NCBI RefSeq assembly: GCF_900128905.1
Contig: NZ_FQTV01000012.1
Location: forward strand, 62,001 to 126,000
Reading direction: 5' to 3'
Length of the DNA: 64,000 bases
From: Bacteroides luti
GTDB lineage: Bacteria; Bacteroidota; Bacteroidia; Bacteroidales; Bacteroidaceae
Below are positions 1 through 8,306 of the stretch, in pieces; the stretch's first letter is position 1, and each line of letters begins with the position of its first letter. Below the pieces are notes generated by a model, which saw only the letters and a program-made list of their open reading frames with translations, was not told where the DNA came from and ran no database searches. The translations under genes and the position numbers were made by a program.

Positions 1-45
1 CAATAAGAGAAGTATGATTCTTTAAGGCAGAATGTAGATTCAGAA

Positions 46-98
46 TAATAAATGGAGCTATTCCAAGTTTTGGGATAGCTCCATTTATTAAGCTTTTT
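46..98. terminator. Strong hairpin, probable bidirectional terminator
   Basis: Arms at 46-64 and 72-90 (19 bp, one G-U pair) close a 7-base loop and are followed on the plus strand by a T-rich run. It lies about 100 bases past the mutS2 stop and can end mutS2 transcripts as well as a plus-strand gene left of the window. Bases 99-190 hold nothing else that I can see. Confidence 0.75.
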
Positions 99-190
99 CT
101 GATAGTTTTTATCTGAAGTTTTTTTCAAATATTCAAATCTTGAAGACGCAGTTTTACTTTCAGAGCAACCTCATGAGAAGTTGCTGCGAT

Positions 191-2680
191 TTATGCAAGA
201 TCAACAACTGTAATTCCGGCTCCACCAAACTGTACATGTTCGTCCTGGAAATGGGCAACGCCATGTACTGTTTGCAGATATTGACGGATAAGCTGACGCA
301 GAATACCGGTTCCTGTTCCGTGAAGAATGCGAACCCTGCTCATACCAACCAGAATTGCATCGTCAACGAAATAGGTTACGGCCTGCAAAGCCTCATCGCC
401 ACGCATACCGCGAACGTCGAGGTCTTGTTTGAAGTGCAGCTTCTTTTCGTACATTTCATCCTGAGTCTGAGAACTTACAAACGAACTTTTCTGCTCCTTC
501 TTAGCAACCGGCTGACTATTTGTGCGTTCCAGCTTATCTAGCTTAACGGTAGTTTTTATCATTCCAAAGGCAACAATGGCATTTTTGCCGCTAATCTCCA
601 GAAGTTCACCTACTGATGTCTGACCTTTCATCTTAACTAAGCAGCCCGGTTTAAGAGGTTCAACCTTCACTTCCTTAGGAATAACCTTTTCGGGAGTGCT
701 CTTTTTCTCTTTTTTGCGGCTCTGCTTATCACGAAGTTTCTCCATTTTGCGAGCAATCTTTTCGTCATGCTCTTTAGAACCTATTTCATCAATTGATTCT
801 TTAAAGTCGCTAAGTTCCTTGCGTGCCAGCCTGGTTCGCTCTTTTTCCGCCTGAGATTCCTTAATCAATCGGATGGTATTCTCAATCTTTGCGTTCGATT
901 CGGTCAGCAATCGCTCAGCATCTTCCTTCGCTTTCTTAATAATTTCCTTGCGTGAACTGTTTAGCTCCTCAATTTCCTTCTGATAGCGGGCAATGGTTTC
1001 CTCCATCTGTTTTTCACGTTGGCGGATATTCTGACGTTTATTCTCCCAGTATCGTTTATCGCGTACAATGTCCTGAAGGTATTTATCCGCATTGATGTAT
1101 TCACTTCCCACTATCTGAGAAGCATCTGCGATGACCTCTTCCGGAAGCCCAATCTTGCGTGCAATTTCCACAGCAAAAGAACTACCTGGATTACCAATCT
1201 GAAGTTGGAAAAGTGCCTGCATCATGTGTCGGTCGTAAAGCATGGCTCCATTTACCACCCCTTCATTGTCTTCGGCAAAATGCTTCAGATTCTGATAGTG
1301 AGTAGTAATTACTCCGAACGTCTCTTTTTCGTTGAAGCGTCTAAGCACAGCTTCGGCAATGGCACCACCAATTTGTGGTTCCGTACCGCCACCAAACTCA
1401 TCAATAAGGATAAGACTTCGTTCGTTGCAACCCTTCATCATGTTTTTCATGTTGAGCAGATGCGAGCTGTATGTACTTAAATCGTCCTCAATAGATTGTT
1501 CGTCGCCAATATCAATAAACAGGTTGCTGAATATTCCGGCATGACTTCTTTCGTGAAGCGGAATAAGCATACCGCATTGCAGCATATATTGAAGTAAACC
1601 TACAGTTTTAAGGCATACGGATTTACCGCCTGCATTTGGCCCAGATATAATAAGTATGCGTTGTTTTTTGTTTAGTTCCAGCTCCAGTGGCACAACTTTT
1701 TTGCCGTGCTTGGCTAAAGATAGTTGTAACAACGGATGAACAGCATCGGTCCAGTCAATAAGTTGCTTGTCTTCTAAAGCTGGTTGGATGGCATTGATTT
1801 GTATGGAGAAATGAGCCTTGGCGCGTATAAAATCAATCTCGGCAAGGAACTCGTAACTTTGAAGAATTTCAGGAACAGAAGGGCGTAGCAATTTGGAGAA
1901 TTCAACCAGGATTCTGATAATCTCTCGTCGTTCTTCACCTTCCAGCTCACGGATTCGGTTGTTTGCCTCCACAACTACGGCAGGTTCAATGAATACAGTC
2001 TTTCCACTGGCCGATTCATCGTGTACAATACCTTTGATTTTGCGCTTCATAGCCGGTGCAACTGGAATAACCAATCGTCCGTCGCGCATGGTTGGTGCTA
2101 CATCCTTGTCCACATAACCTTCACTTTGTGCTGAGCGGAGAATAGCATTCAAGCTACGGGAAATACTCCCCATCGTATTACTTAATTCTCTTCGTATACG
2201 TGCCAGCTCCTGAGAAGCATTGTCTTTAATCTTCCCATATTTGTTCAGAATCTGGTCAATCTTGCCAATAAGTTGAGGAAACACAATAATGTCTCCGGCA
2301 AGAGTTCTCAAATGAGGGTAGGGGAATCCCTTTTCCTCCTCATCATCACGATTCAGAAATTTAACAATATCATTAATGGTTTCCAGTGAACGGCGAAGAT
2401 CGAACACTTCCTGTTCGTCCAGGTAAGTGCCTTCAATTCGAATCTTCTTCAGTGAAGGTCGAACGTCAAAAAAGTATTGATCGGGGAATCCGTCCTCTTC
2501 CTGAATGATGCGGACAAACTCCGTTGTCTGGCATAATTGTTCTTCAATCTCGGCAAACTTATCGGAAAAGCACATGTTATCTACACGCTCTTTGCCAAGT
2601 GTGCTAAGACATTTTCCTTTCAGTAATTCGCGGATGGTGTCGAATCCTATCTTCTGTTCAAAGTTATGGGGATATATCAT
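191..2680 (-). CDS. mutS2: Endonuclease MutS2
   Basis: An 829-aa MutS2 protein. MutS2 is a MutS paralogue without the mismatch-reading domain. In studied bacteria it acts on branched DNA to limit recombination or at collided ribosomes, and which role applies here cannot be told from sequence. Visible parts are a MutS core and lever region (about 1-330), the ATPase with P-loop GPNAGGKS near 347-354, a Walker B run LILIDEFGGGTEP near 425-437, a long charged coiled coil (about 520-660) and a C-terminal Smr nuclease domain (about 755-829) with LDVRGMRG and the HGTGTG loop. Length is normal for the family. The start at 2680 follows a short leader with a good promoter at 2707-2737. It is read in the same direction as pflA but 64 bases away, so it is probably its own unit. 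Confidence 0.95.
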   Translation of the reverse strand: MIYPHNFEQKIGFDTIRELLKGKCLSTLGKERVDNMCFSDKFAEIEEQLCQTTEFVRIIQEEDGFPDQYFFDVRPSLKKIRIEGTYLDEQEVFDLRRSLETINDIVKFLNRDDEEEKGFPYPHLRTLAGDIIVFPQLIGKIDQILNKYGKIKDNASQELARIRRELSNTMGSISRSLNAILRSAQSEGYVDKDVAPTMRDGRLVIPVAPAMKRKIKGIVHDESASGKTVFIEPAVVVEANNRIRELEGEERREIIRILVEFSKLLRPSVPEILQSYEFLAEIDFIRAKAHFSIQINAIQPALEDKQLIDWTDAVHPLLQLSLAKHGKKVVPLELELNKKQRILIISGPNAGGKSVCLKTVGLLQYMLQCGMLIPLHERSHAGIFSNLFIDIGDEQSIEDDLSTYSSHLLNMKNMMKGCNERSLILIDEFGGGTEPQIGGAIAEAVLRRFNEKETFGVITTHYQNLKHFAEDNEGVVNGAMLYDRHMMQALFQLQIGNPGSSFAVEIARKIGLPEEVIADASQIVGSEYINADKYLQDIVRDKRYWENKRQNIRQREKQMEETIARYQKEIEELNSSRKEIIKKAKEDAERLLTESNAKIENTIRLIKESQAEKERTRLARKELSDFKESIDEIGSKEHDEKIARKMEKLRDKQSRKKEKKSTPEKVIPKEVKVEPLKPGCLVKMKGQTSVGELLEISGKNAIVAFGMIKTTVKLDKLERTNSQPVAKKEQKSSFVSSQTQDEMYEKKLHFKQDLDVRGMRGDEALQAVTYFVDDAILVGMSRVRILHGTGTGILRQLIRQYLQTVHGVAHFQDEHVQFGGAGITVVDLA

Positions 2681-2706
2681 CTATGTTATCTTGAATAATT
2701 CTGCAA

Positions 2707-2737
2707 CAAAAATACAACTATATCTTTGTTCCGGCAA
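2707..2737 (-). promoter_or_regulatory. Candidate mutS2 promoter
   Basis: Read on the minus strand, TATTTTTG (2707-2714) matches the Bacteroidales -7 consensus TAnnTTTG. CTTG (2735-2738) stands about 20 bases upstream as a -33 element. The start codon lies about 25 bases downstream. Confidence 0.55.
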
Positions 2738-2744
2738 GAAATAT

Positions 2745-3470
2745 TCAATTTACATAGACTTCGGGGAAATAACGGGAGAATAGTTCCTGTGCATGCTCCA
2801 GTTGGGCTGGAGTGTTTTCTTTTACCTCTTCCAGCAGGTAAGGTTTCTTTAAAGCTTCATATTTATGCTTTCCCAATGTGTGATAAGGAAGTATTTCAAT
2901 GCGCTTAATCATGGAATAAGATTTGAAGTGTTCGCACATGGCAATGATATCTTCCTCAAAATCGCTGTATCCTGGAACCAATACATAGCGAAGCCACATG
3001 GGTCTCTTTATTTCTTCCAGATAAGCAGCAGTGCTCAGAGTCTGAGCATTGCTGCGTTCTGTAAGTATCATGTGATGATCGGGATTGAATTCTTTTATAT
3101 CCAAAAGAACCAGATCCGTTAGTGAAAGAAGTTCTTTCACATCGTCATTCATATTTCCTCCGTTAGAATCCAGGCAGATGTGAATTCCTTCCTCGCGCAA
3201 TCTGCGAAACAAAGGAATCAGTTCCTTGGCCTGAAGAGTAGGTTCGCCTCCGCTAAAGGTAATGCCACCTTTCTTTCCGAAGAAAGCCTTCTGACTGAGA
3301 GCCATGCGCACAATCTCTTCAACCTCTGTTGGCTTGCCGCCTTTCAGAGTTATAGTATCGGGATTGGCACAGTACTTACAGCGAAAGTTGCATCCTTGCA
3401 GGAATACTACCAATCGCAGGCCGGGACCATCGAAGGTTCCCATTGATTCATATGAATGAACGTTGATCAT
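2745..3470 (-). CDS. pflA: Pyruvate formate-lyase activating enzyme
   Basis: A 241-aa radical SAM enzyme that uses a [4Fe-4S] cluster and S-adenosylmethionine to place the glycyl radical on pyruvate formate-lyase under anaerobic conditions. The family cluster motif CX3CX2C is seen as C27, C31 and C34 (GCNFRCKYC). It is followed by the SAM-binding GGEP-type motif in ITFSGGEPTLQ. Length equals that of the E. coli type enzyme. Its start is 10 bases past the pflB stop, so the two genes form an operon with substrate and activase side by side. Start at 3470 gives the usual N-terminus just before the cluster. Confidence 0.95.
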   Translation of the reverse strand: MINVHSYESMGTFDGPGLRLVVFLQGCNFRCKYCANPDTITLKGGKPTEVEEIVRMALSQKAFFGKKGGITFSGGEPTLQAKELIPLFRRLREEGIHICLDSNGGNMNDDVKELLSLTDLVLLDIKEFNPDHHMILTERSNAQTLSTAAYLEEIKRPMWLRYVLVPGYSDFEEDIIAMCEHFKSYSMIKRIEILPYHTLGKHKYEALKKPYLLEEVKENTPAQLEHAQELFSRYFPEVYVN

Positions 3471-3480
3471 CTTTTTATTA

Positions 3481-5709
3481 TCACATCTTTGAGTGGAAAC
3501 TTCTTGAAATAACTTCCAACTGATGTTCGCGGCTCAGGCTGACAAAGTTTACAGCATAACCTGATACACGAATTGTAAGCTGTGGATAGTTTTCAGGATG
3601 TTCCATTGCATCTTCCAGCATTTCGCGATTCAATACATTTACATTCAAGTGGTGAGCACCTTTGCTGAAGTAACCATCCATCATTGAAACAAGATTTTCA
3701 ACACGATCTTCAGCTGTTACACCAAGAGATTTTGGTATGATAGAGAATGTATTACTTACACCATCCTGAGCATCATCGTAATTGATTTTAGCTACAGAAG
3801 TAAGAGAAGCAATAGCACCCTTCTGATCACGTCCGTGCATTGGGTTAGCTCCCGGAGCAAAAGCTACACCCTTTTTACGTCCGTCAGGAGTAGCACCGGT
3901 TTTCTTACCGTACATTACATTTGAAGTAATTGTAAGGATAGAAAGAGTAGGGCGTGCATTCTTGTAGATAGGAAGCTTGCTAAGTTCTTCACTGAAATAG
4001 TGAGTCAAGTCTACAGCAAGAGAGTCTACTTTGTCGTCATCATTACCGTAGCATGGGAATTCTCCGTCAATGTCAAATCCTTCAGTCAGGCCAAGTTCAT
4101 TACGACGAGCAGTAACCTTTGCAAACTTAATTGCAGAAAGAGAGTCGGCAGCAATAGATAATCCGGCAGCACCGTAAGCAAGATTAATACGAGGATTAGT
4201 ATCAATAAACGCCATCTGAGCTTTTTCGTAGTAATACTTATCGTGCATGTAGTGAATAATGTTCATCGCGTCATTATAAACACGAGCAACTTCTTTTAAA
4301 ACAATCTTATAGTTAGCCATTACCTCATCAAAGTCGAGCACATCGCTCTTCAAAGCTGGAATGCCCTTAACCATTAATGTTCCGGTGTTTTCGCATCGTC
4401 CGCCGTTGATAGCAAGCAATAATGCTTTAGCAAGGTTGGTACGTGCACCGAAGAACTGAATTTGTCGACCTATATCCTGGAAAGAAACGCAACAAGCAAT
4501 TCCGTAATCGTCACTGTGACGGATAGAACGCATTAAGTCATCGTTTTCATACTGGATAGAAGAAGTATCAATAGAAACTTTAGCACAGAAATCTTTGAAA
4601 CCTTCAGGAAGTTCAGGCGACCAAAGAACCGTTAAGTTTGGTTCAGGAGAAGCACCTAAATTATATAGAGTTTGCAAGAAACGGAATGAAGTCTTAGTTA
4701 CTTTATGACGGGCATCGTTAAAACGACCACCAAGAGATTCAGTTACCCATGTTGGGTCGCCGGCAAAGATATCATTGTAAGAACCCATTCTCAAGTGGCG
4801 AACCATACGTAACTTAATAACGAACTGGTCGATCAATTCCTGAGCAAAAGATTCATCAATTGTTCCCTGACTTAATTCGTAATCAATATAGATATCAAGG
4901 AAAGAAGAAACATTTCCAAGAGACATAGCAGCACCATCTTGTTCCTTAACAGCAGCAAGATAAGCCATGTATACCCATTGAACAGCTTCCTGAGCAGTAT
5001 ATGCAGGACGAGAAAGATCTAATCCGTAATATTCGCCCATCACTTTCATTTCGTTCAAAGCCTTGATCTGTTCCTTAACCTCTTCACGAGTTCTGATGCG
5101 TGCTTCAGTCATCGGACCGGTAAGATTATGAAGATCTTCATTTTTAGCTTCAATTAATCTGTCGAGACCATAAAGAGCCAATCGGCGGTAGTCACCAATT
5201 ACACGACCGCGAGCATAATTATCAGGTAAACCAGTTAAGAAACCAAGAGAACGGAAAGAACGTATTTCTTCAGTATACACATCAAAAACACCTTCGTTGT
5301 GAGTTTTACGGTAATGAGTAAAGATATCTTTTACCTTTTCGTCTACTTCAAGACCATTTTCTTTGCATGATTTAGCAACAACGTTAATACCTCCGAAAGG
5401 TTTGATAGCTCTTTTTAGAAGTTCATCGGTTTGCAAGCCAACGATAAGTTCGTTTTCCTTATCAATATAACCAGCTTTATGTGAAGAAATTGTTGATACA
5501 GTTTTATTATCTATAGAGCGAACTCCGTTGTTTGCTCTTTCTTCTGCAATAGCAGCAAGACATAAATTCCAGATTTTTTTAGTACGTTCTGTAGCACCTG
5601 CGAGGAAGGAAGCATCTCCATCATAAGGAGTGATATTAGTAAGAACGAAATCTCTTACATTGATTTCTTTGCTCCAAACACCGTCTTTAAAGGTTTTATT
5701 CAATTCCAT
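3481..5709 (-). CDS. pflB: Formate C-acetyltransferase (pyruvate formate-lyase)
   Basis: A 742-aa glycyl-radical enzyme that converts pyruvate and CoA into acetyl-CoA and formate, a central step of anaerobic sugar fermentation. The catalytic cysteine pair is seen in GIACCVSF near residue 408. The glycyl radical residue is G717 in RVSGYAVNF near the C-terminus. I chose the ATG at 5709 ([10 protein letters not shown]) rather than an upstream in-frame ATG at 5814. The extra 35 residues would be a hydrophobic leader unlike any PFL, and a promoter-like TAACTTTG lies inside that stretch. It is transcribed with pflA. Confidence 0.95.
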   Translation of the reverse strand: MELNKTFKDGVWSKEINVRDFVLTNITPYDGDASFLAGATERTKKIWNLCLAAIAEERANNGVRSIDNKTVSTISSHKAGYIDKENELIVGLQTDELLKRAIKPFGGINVVAKSCKENGLEVDEKVKDIFTHYRKTHNEGVFDVYTEEIRSFRSLGFLTGLPDNYARGRVIGDYRRLALYGLDRLIEAKNEDLHNLTGPMTEARIRTREEVKEQIKALNEMKVMGEYYGLDLSRPAYTAQEAVQWVYMAYLAAVKEQDGAAMSLGNVSSFLDIYIDYELSQGTIDESFAQELIDQFVIKLRMVRHLRMGSYNDIFAGDPTWVTESLGGRFNDARHKVTKTSFRFLQTLYNLGASPEPNLTVLWSPELPEGFKDFCAKVSIDTSSIQYENDDLMRSIRHSDDYGIACCVSFQDIGRQIQFFGARTNLAKALLLAINGGRCENTGTLMVKGIPALKSDVLDFDEVMANYKIVLKEVARVYNDAMNIIHYMHDKYYYEKAQMAFIDTNPRINLAYGAAGLSIAADSLSAIKFAKVTARRNELGLTEGFDIDGEFPCYGNDDDKVDSLAVDLTHYFSEELSKLPIYKNARPTLSILTITSNVMYGKKTGATPDGRKKGVAFAPGANPMHGRDQKGAIASLTSVAKINYDDAQDGVSNTFSIIPKSLGVTAEDRVENLVSMMDGYFSKGAHHLNVNVLNREMLEDAMEHPENYPQLTIRVSGYAVNFVSLSREHQLEVISRSFHSKM

Positions 5710-5751
5710 AGAAAAAGTTGTTTTTTGGTTGATTTGTCTTTTTAGAGCGTA

Positions 5752-5759
5752 CAAAGTTA
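5752..5759 (-). promoter_or_regulatory. Candidate pflB -7 element
   Basis: The minus strand reads TAACTTTG, a full match to TAnnTTTG, about 42 bases before the chosen pflB start. I see no clear TTTG -33 element at the right distance, so only the -7 half is supported. Confidence 0.4.
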
Positions 5760-5871
5760 CAACCTTTATTGTAATATCAGCTATAAAAGGAATTAAAAAT
5801 ATGTTATATAACACGTATTGTGAGCTTTGAATACATTTTTTGCTTGTTTATGATAAAATTTTAAGGAAAAG

Positions 5872-5903
5872 TATTGTAATTAATAATAATTCAATTACCT
5901 TTG
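5872..5903 (+). promoter_or_regulatory. Promoter of tRNA-Ser (copy 1)
   Basis: TATTG (5872-5876), 19 bases, then TACCTTTG (5896-5903) fits the Bacteroidales sigma factor consensus. The tRNA begins about 40 bases downstream. The second tRNA-Ser copy has the same arrangement. Confidence 0.7.
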
Positions 5904-5942
5904 CACCGCTTTTAAAGAAAAGCAGTCGTGAAATTAGTTATT

Positions 5943-6027
5943 GGAGAGATGGCAGAGTGGTCGATTGCGGCGGTCTTGAAAACCGTTGAACTGCGAGGTT
6001 CCTGGGGTTCGAATCCCTATCTCTCCG
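5943..6027 (+). tRNA. tRNA-Ser(UGA), copy 1
   Basis: An 85-nt class II tRNA. The 7-bp acceptor stem is formed by GGAGAGA (5943-5949) and TCTCTCC (6020-6026), with discriminator G6027. The anticodon loop CTTGAAA carries TGA at 5977-5979, and a long variable arm follows, as expected for serine. CCA is not encoded. The sequence is identical to the copy at 42681-42765. It marks the boundary between housekeeping genes and the BREX operon. Confidence 0.97.
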
Positions 6028-6065
6028 CTGAACTAGCCGGACAAAACTGGTCAAGTAAAGGTCAA

Positions 6066-6099
6066 AATCCTACAAATCATTGATTTGTAGGATTTTTTT
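6066..6099 (+). terminator. Terminator of tRNA-Ser copy 1
   Basis: Perfect 13-bp stem (6066-6078 with 6082-6094), 3-base loop, then a run of T to 6099. A second hairpin follows directly: 9-bp arms GTGTCCTTT and AAAGGACAC (6100-6128). Together they also separate the convergent BREX operon from the tRNA. Confidence 0.85.
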
Positions 6100-6138
6100 G
6101 TGTCCTTTTGTCCTATGCTAAAGGACACGAAAAATAGG

Positions 6139-6225
6139 CTAAAAAATATATTCATTAACAATAGCTGAGACGTTACGCTTTGTTTTTATACCTGCAATTT
6201 CGTTTAACTTTTGATAATTAGTCAT
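6139..6225 (-). CDS. Possible small ORF after brxL (28 aa)
   Basis: A 28-codon ORF (begins MTNYQKLNEIAG, ends NEYIF) starts 31 bases past the brxL stop on the same strand. It could be a small last gene of the operon, the stub of a truncated gene, or chance. I recognise no domain and there is no clear ribosome binding site. It ends just before the hairpins at 6066-6128. Confidence 0.25.
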   Translation of the reverse strand: MTNYQKLNEIAGIKTKRNVSAIVNEYIF

Positions 6226-6256
6226 GTTTTTAGAATTTTATTTGATCATTTTAATG

Positions 6257-8284
6257 TCAACTCAACCCCATTGCTTTGAATGCAGCATCGATTGGGTCGG
6301 AATATATGAGAAGACTAAATTTAGAAATAAGGTCTGCTGGGACTTTGCTAAGTTGAGCCATGTCAGTGGCTGGGATTAGTACTTTTTTTGCTCCACTGTC
6401 GGCTGAAACCTGTAGGAATTCGGCTAAGTTGTCAGAACCTATGATTGAACCTCCGATACTCATTGAGCCAATAACGACCATTTGTGGCTGCAAAGGGCGT
6501 TCGGTGATTGAAGATGCGATTGATAATAAAATGGCTAATTCAAGCCCTTTTATGTTTCCAATGCCGTTTAAATCTGTTGCCTTTAAATGAAACTCAAAAT
6601 CGCTATATTTAGTGCTTTGAGTAATTCTTATAAGGTTTGAGCGTACATAGTTCACGGCTTCTTTGATTTCTTCTTTTATGGCAGTACCTCCACCAAATCC
6701 AGTATCACTGATTTTACCGTTGCCCTGCATTTTTTGAATGTCTAATCGGAATAAACCTTTTTGACCTGCATCTGTATTTTGCCCAATGGCGTACACTGTA
6801 CCTGCTGGAAGGTCTCCTTCGGGGATTATTGATTTGCCACCACTTTCGGGAACTCCAACAAAATGTTCTTCGTTATCTTCTAAATCAACGTAACTGAAAT
6901 GAACATCGTAAAACTCCATGCCTCCTATTTTCTTCAACTGTTCTTTGATTCTTCTACGACCAACTAAAGCATATTCAAGACAAAGGCGAATATCGTTTTT
7001 GGTGTATTTACCATCAGGAAATAAAAGCTTCACTAAACCGCTTACAGTGCGTTTTACTGCAATGGTATCACGTTGGTTCAGGTCTTTTCCTAATCGGAAA
7101 AACTGATTGATAGCATCGGAGAAATTATGTTTACGCATTTCACGAAGGCACTCAGCATAATAATCTGAAATAAATCCATAGGAGTTAGTAAAATACTCAG
7201 GTCGCATTTTAGGTATTTCCCAACCGGGAAGATAATGGTGAAAGCGGTCGAAGAACGCTGAATCAATCATATCTTTTGGAAATGGATTTAGTAAATGACT
7301 TGTCTTTACTAAATTCTCTATAGAACCATTTATATTTCCTACAAAAACCATTGAAGCATCTGCATTGATACTTTCTTTGCCACGACTGAAAGAACCGTTT
7401 GCCATAAAGCCTTTCATTATCTGAATGCCGTCTTTTTCTTTCATGTTGATACCTGCCACTTCGTCGAAAGCAACAACATCCCATAAACCAACCAACCCAA
7501 CAGAACGCCTTCCCATATTGTAAAAAAGATTGGCTACGGTTGTTTGACCACCAGAAATAAGAATGGAATAGGGAGAAATTTCGTCATACACATAGGATTT
7601 ACCTGTACCACGTGGGCCAAGTTCACATATATTGTAGTTCTTTTCAACAAACGGAATCATTCTGGCTACTAAATGCCATTTTGTTTTTTCGTCTAAGTTT
7701 ACCGGTTCCATTCCTACACTACGACAAATAACATCTATCCATTCATTCAGATTGAAATTTTGGCGGTGTGCAATGAAGTCTGAAATGTCCGTTCCGGGCA
7801 TTTGGATTGGCTTTAGTTCAACTATTTTAAATGGAGAACCTTTTGAATTTTCTTCATACCAATACTCAATGGTGAGAATACACCAAATTCCACCTGCCAA
7901 CAGTTTTTCGTATTTACGGATATAGCTGTCATCGATAATAATATTTCGAATGTCAATGTTTGACAACATCCCTTCATAACGGTCGGCTCGTTCATTGAGC
8001 TTAACCGAAACTTTATCTATGATTTTATAACGTCCTTTCTCTTTGATTTTGGCTTTTATCTTTTCAGATTCGTCAGGACGAACGTAATTTTCAGCCAGTA
8101 TTTGTTTTACTTTCTGAACTCCTTCATTAATGGCTGTATTGTCATCGGTAGCGCAATACATACCCAAAAGATACTCCAATACATAAACAGGAACGTTAGC
8201 TCCTTCTTTAATGTGTTTGGTTAAATCTTTTCTAACTACTTTACCTGCGAAGGATTGATTAAGTTTTATATCGATTGTATCCAT
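6257..8284 (-). CDS. brxL: BREX protein BrxL (Lon-like AAA+ ATPase)
   Basis: A 675-aa BrxL-type protein, the last core gene of type 1 BREX. Seen are an N-terminal region (about 1-200), an AAA+ ATPase with Walker A GPRGTGKS near 223-230 and Walker B VVAFDEVAG near 270-278, and a C-terminal Lon-protease-like fold. That fold includes GSMSIGGSI and a lysine-containing GAKKVLIPATD block, positions equivalent to the Lon Ser and Lys region. In characterised systems BrxL forms DNA-loaded ring complexes needed for phage defence and sometimes dispensable for methylation. It begins 22 bases past pglZ, as in other type 1 operons. Confidence 0.93.
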   Translation of the reverse strand: MDTIDIKLNQSFAGKVVRKDLTKHIKEGANVPVYVLEYLLGMYCATDDNTAINEGVQKVKQILAENYVRPDESEKIKAKIKEKGRYKIIDKVSVKLNERADRYEGMLSNIDIRNIIIDDSYIRKYEKLLAGGIWCILTIEYWYEENSKGSPFKIVELKPIQMPGTDISDFIAHRQNFNLNEWIDVICRSVGMEPVNLDEKTKWHLVARMIPFVEKNYNICELGPRGTGKSYVYDEISPYSILISGGQTTVANLFYNMGRRSVGLVGLWDVVAFDEVAGINMKEKDGIQIMKGFMANGSFSRGKESINADASMVFVGNINGSIENLVKTSHLLNPFPKDMIDSAFFDRFHHYLPGWEIPKMRPEYFTNSYGFISDYYAECLREMRKHNFSDAINQFFRLGKDLNQRDTIAVKRTVSGLVKLLFPDGKYTKNDIRLCLEYALVGRRRIKEQLKKIGGMEFYDVHFSYVDLEDNEEHFVGVPESGGKSIIPEGDLPAGTVYAIGQNTDAGQKGLFRLDIQKMQGNGKISDTGFGGGTAIKEEIKEAVNYVRSNLIRITQSTKYSDFEFHLKATDLNGIGNIKGLELAILLSIASSITERPLQPQMVVIGSMSIGGSIIGSDNLAEFLQVSADSGAKKVLIPATDMAQLSKVPADLISKFSLLIYSDPIDAAFKAMGLS

Positions 8285-8306
8285 TATTTAGTGATTAGTG
8301 GATAGT

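Noticed and set aside
5710..5814. N-terminal extension of pflB from the ATG at 5814
   Set aside because: It adds a hydrophobic stretch absent from pyruvate formate-lyases and overlaps a good -7 element.
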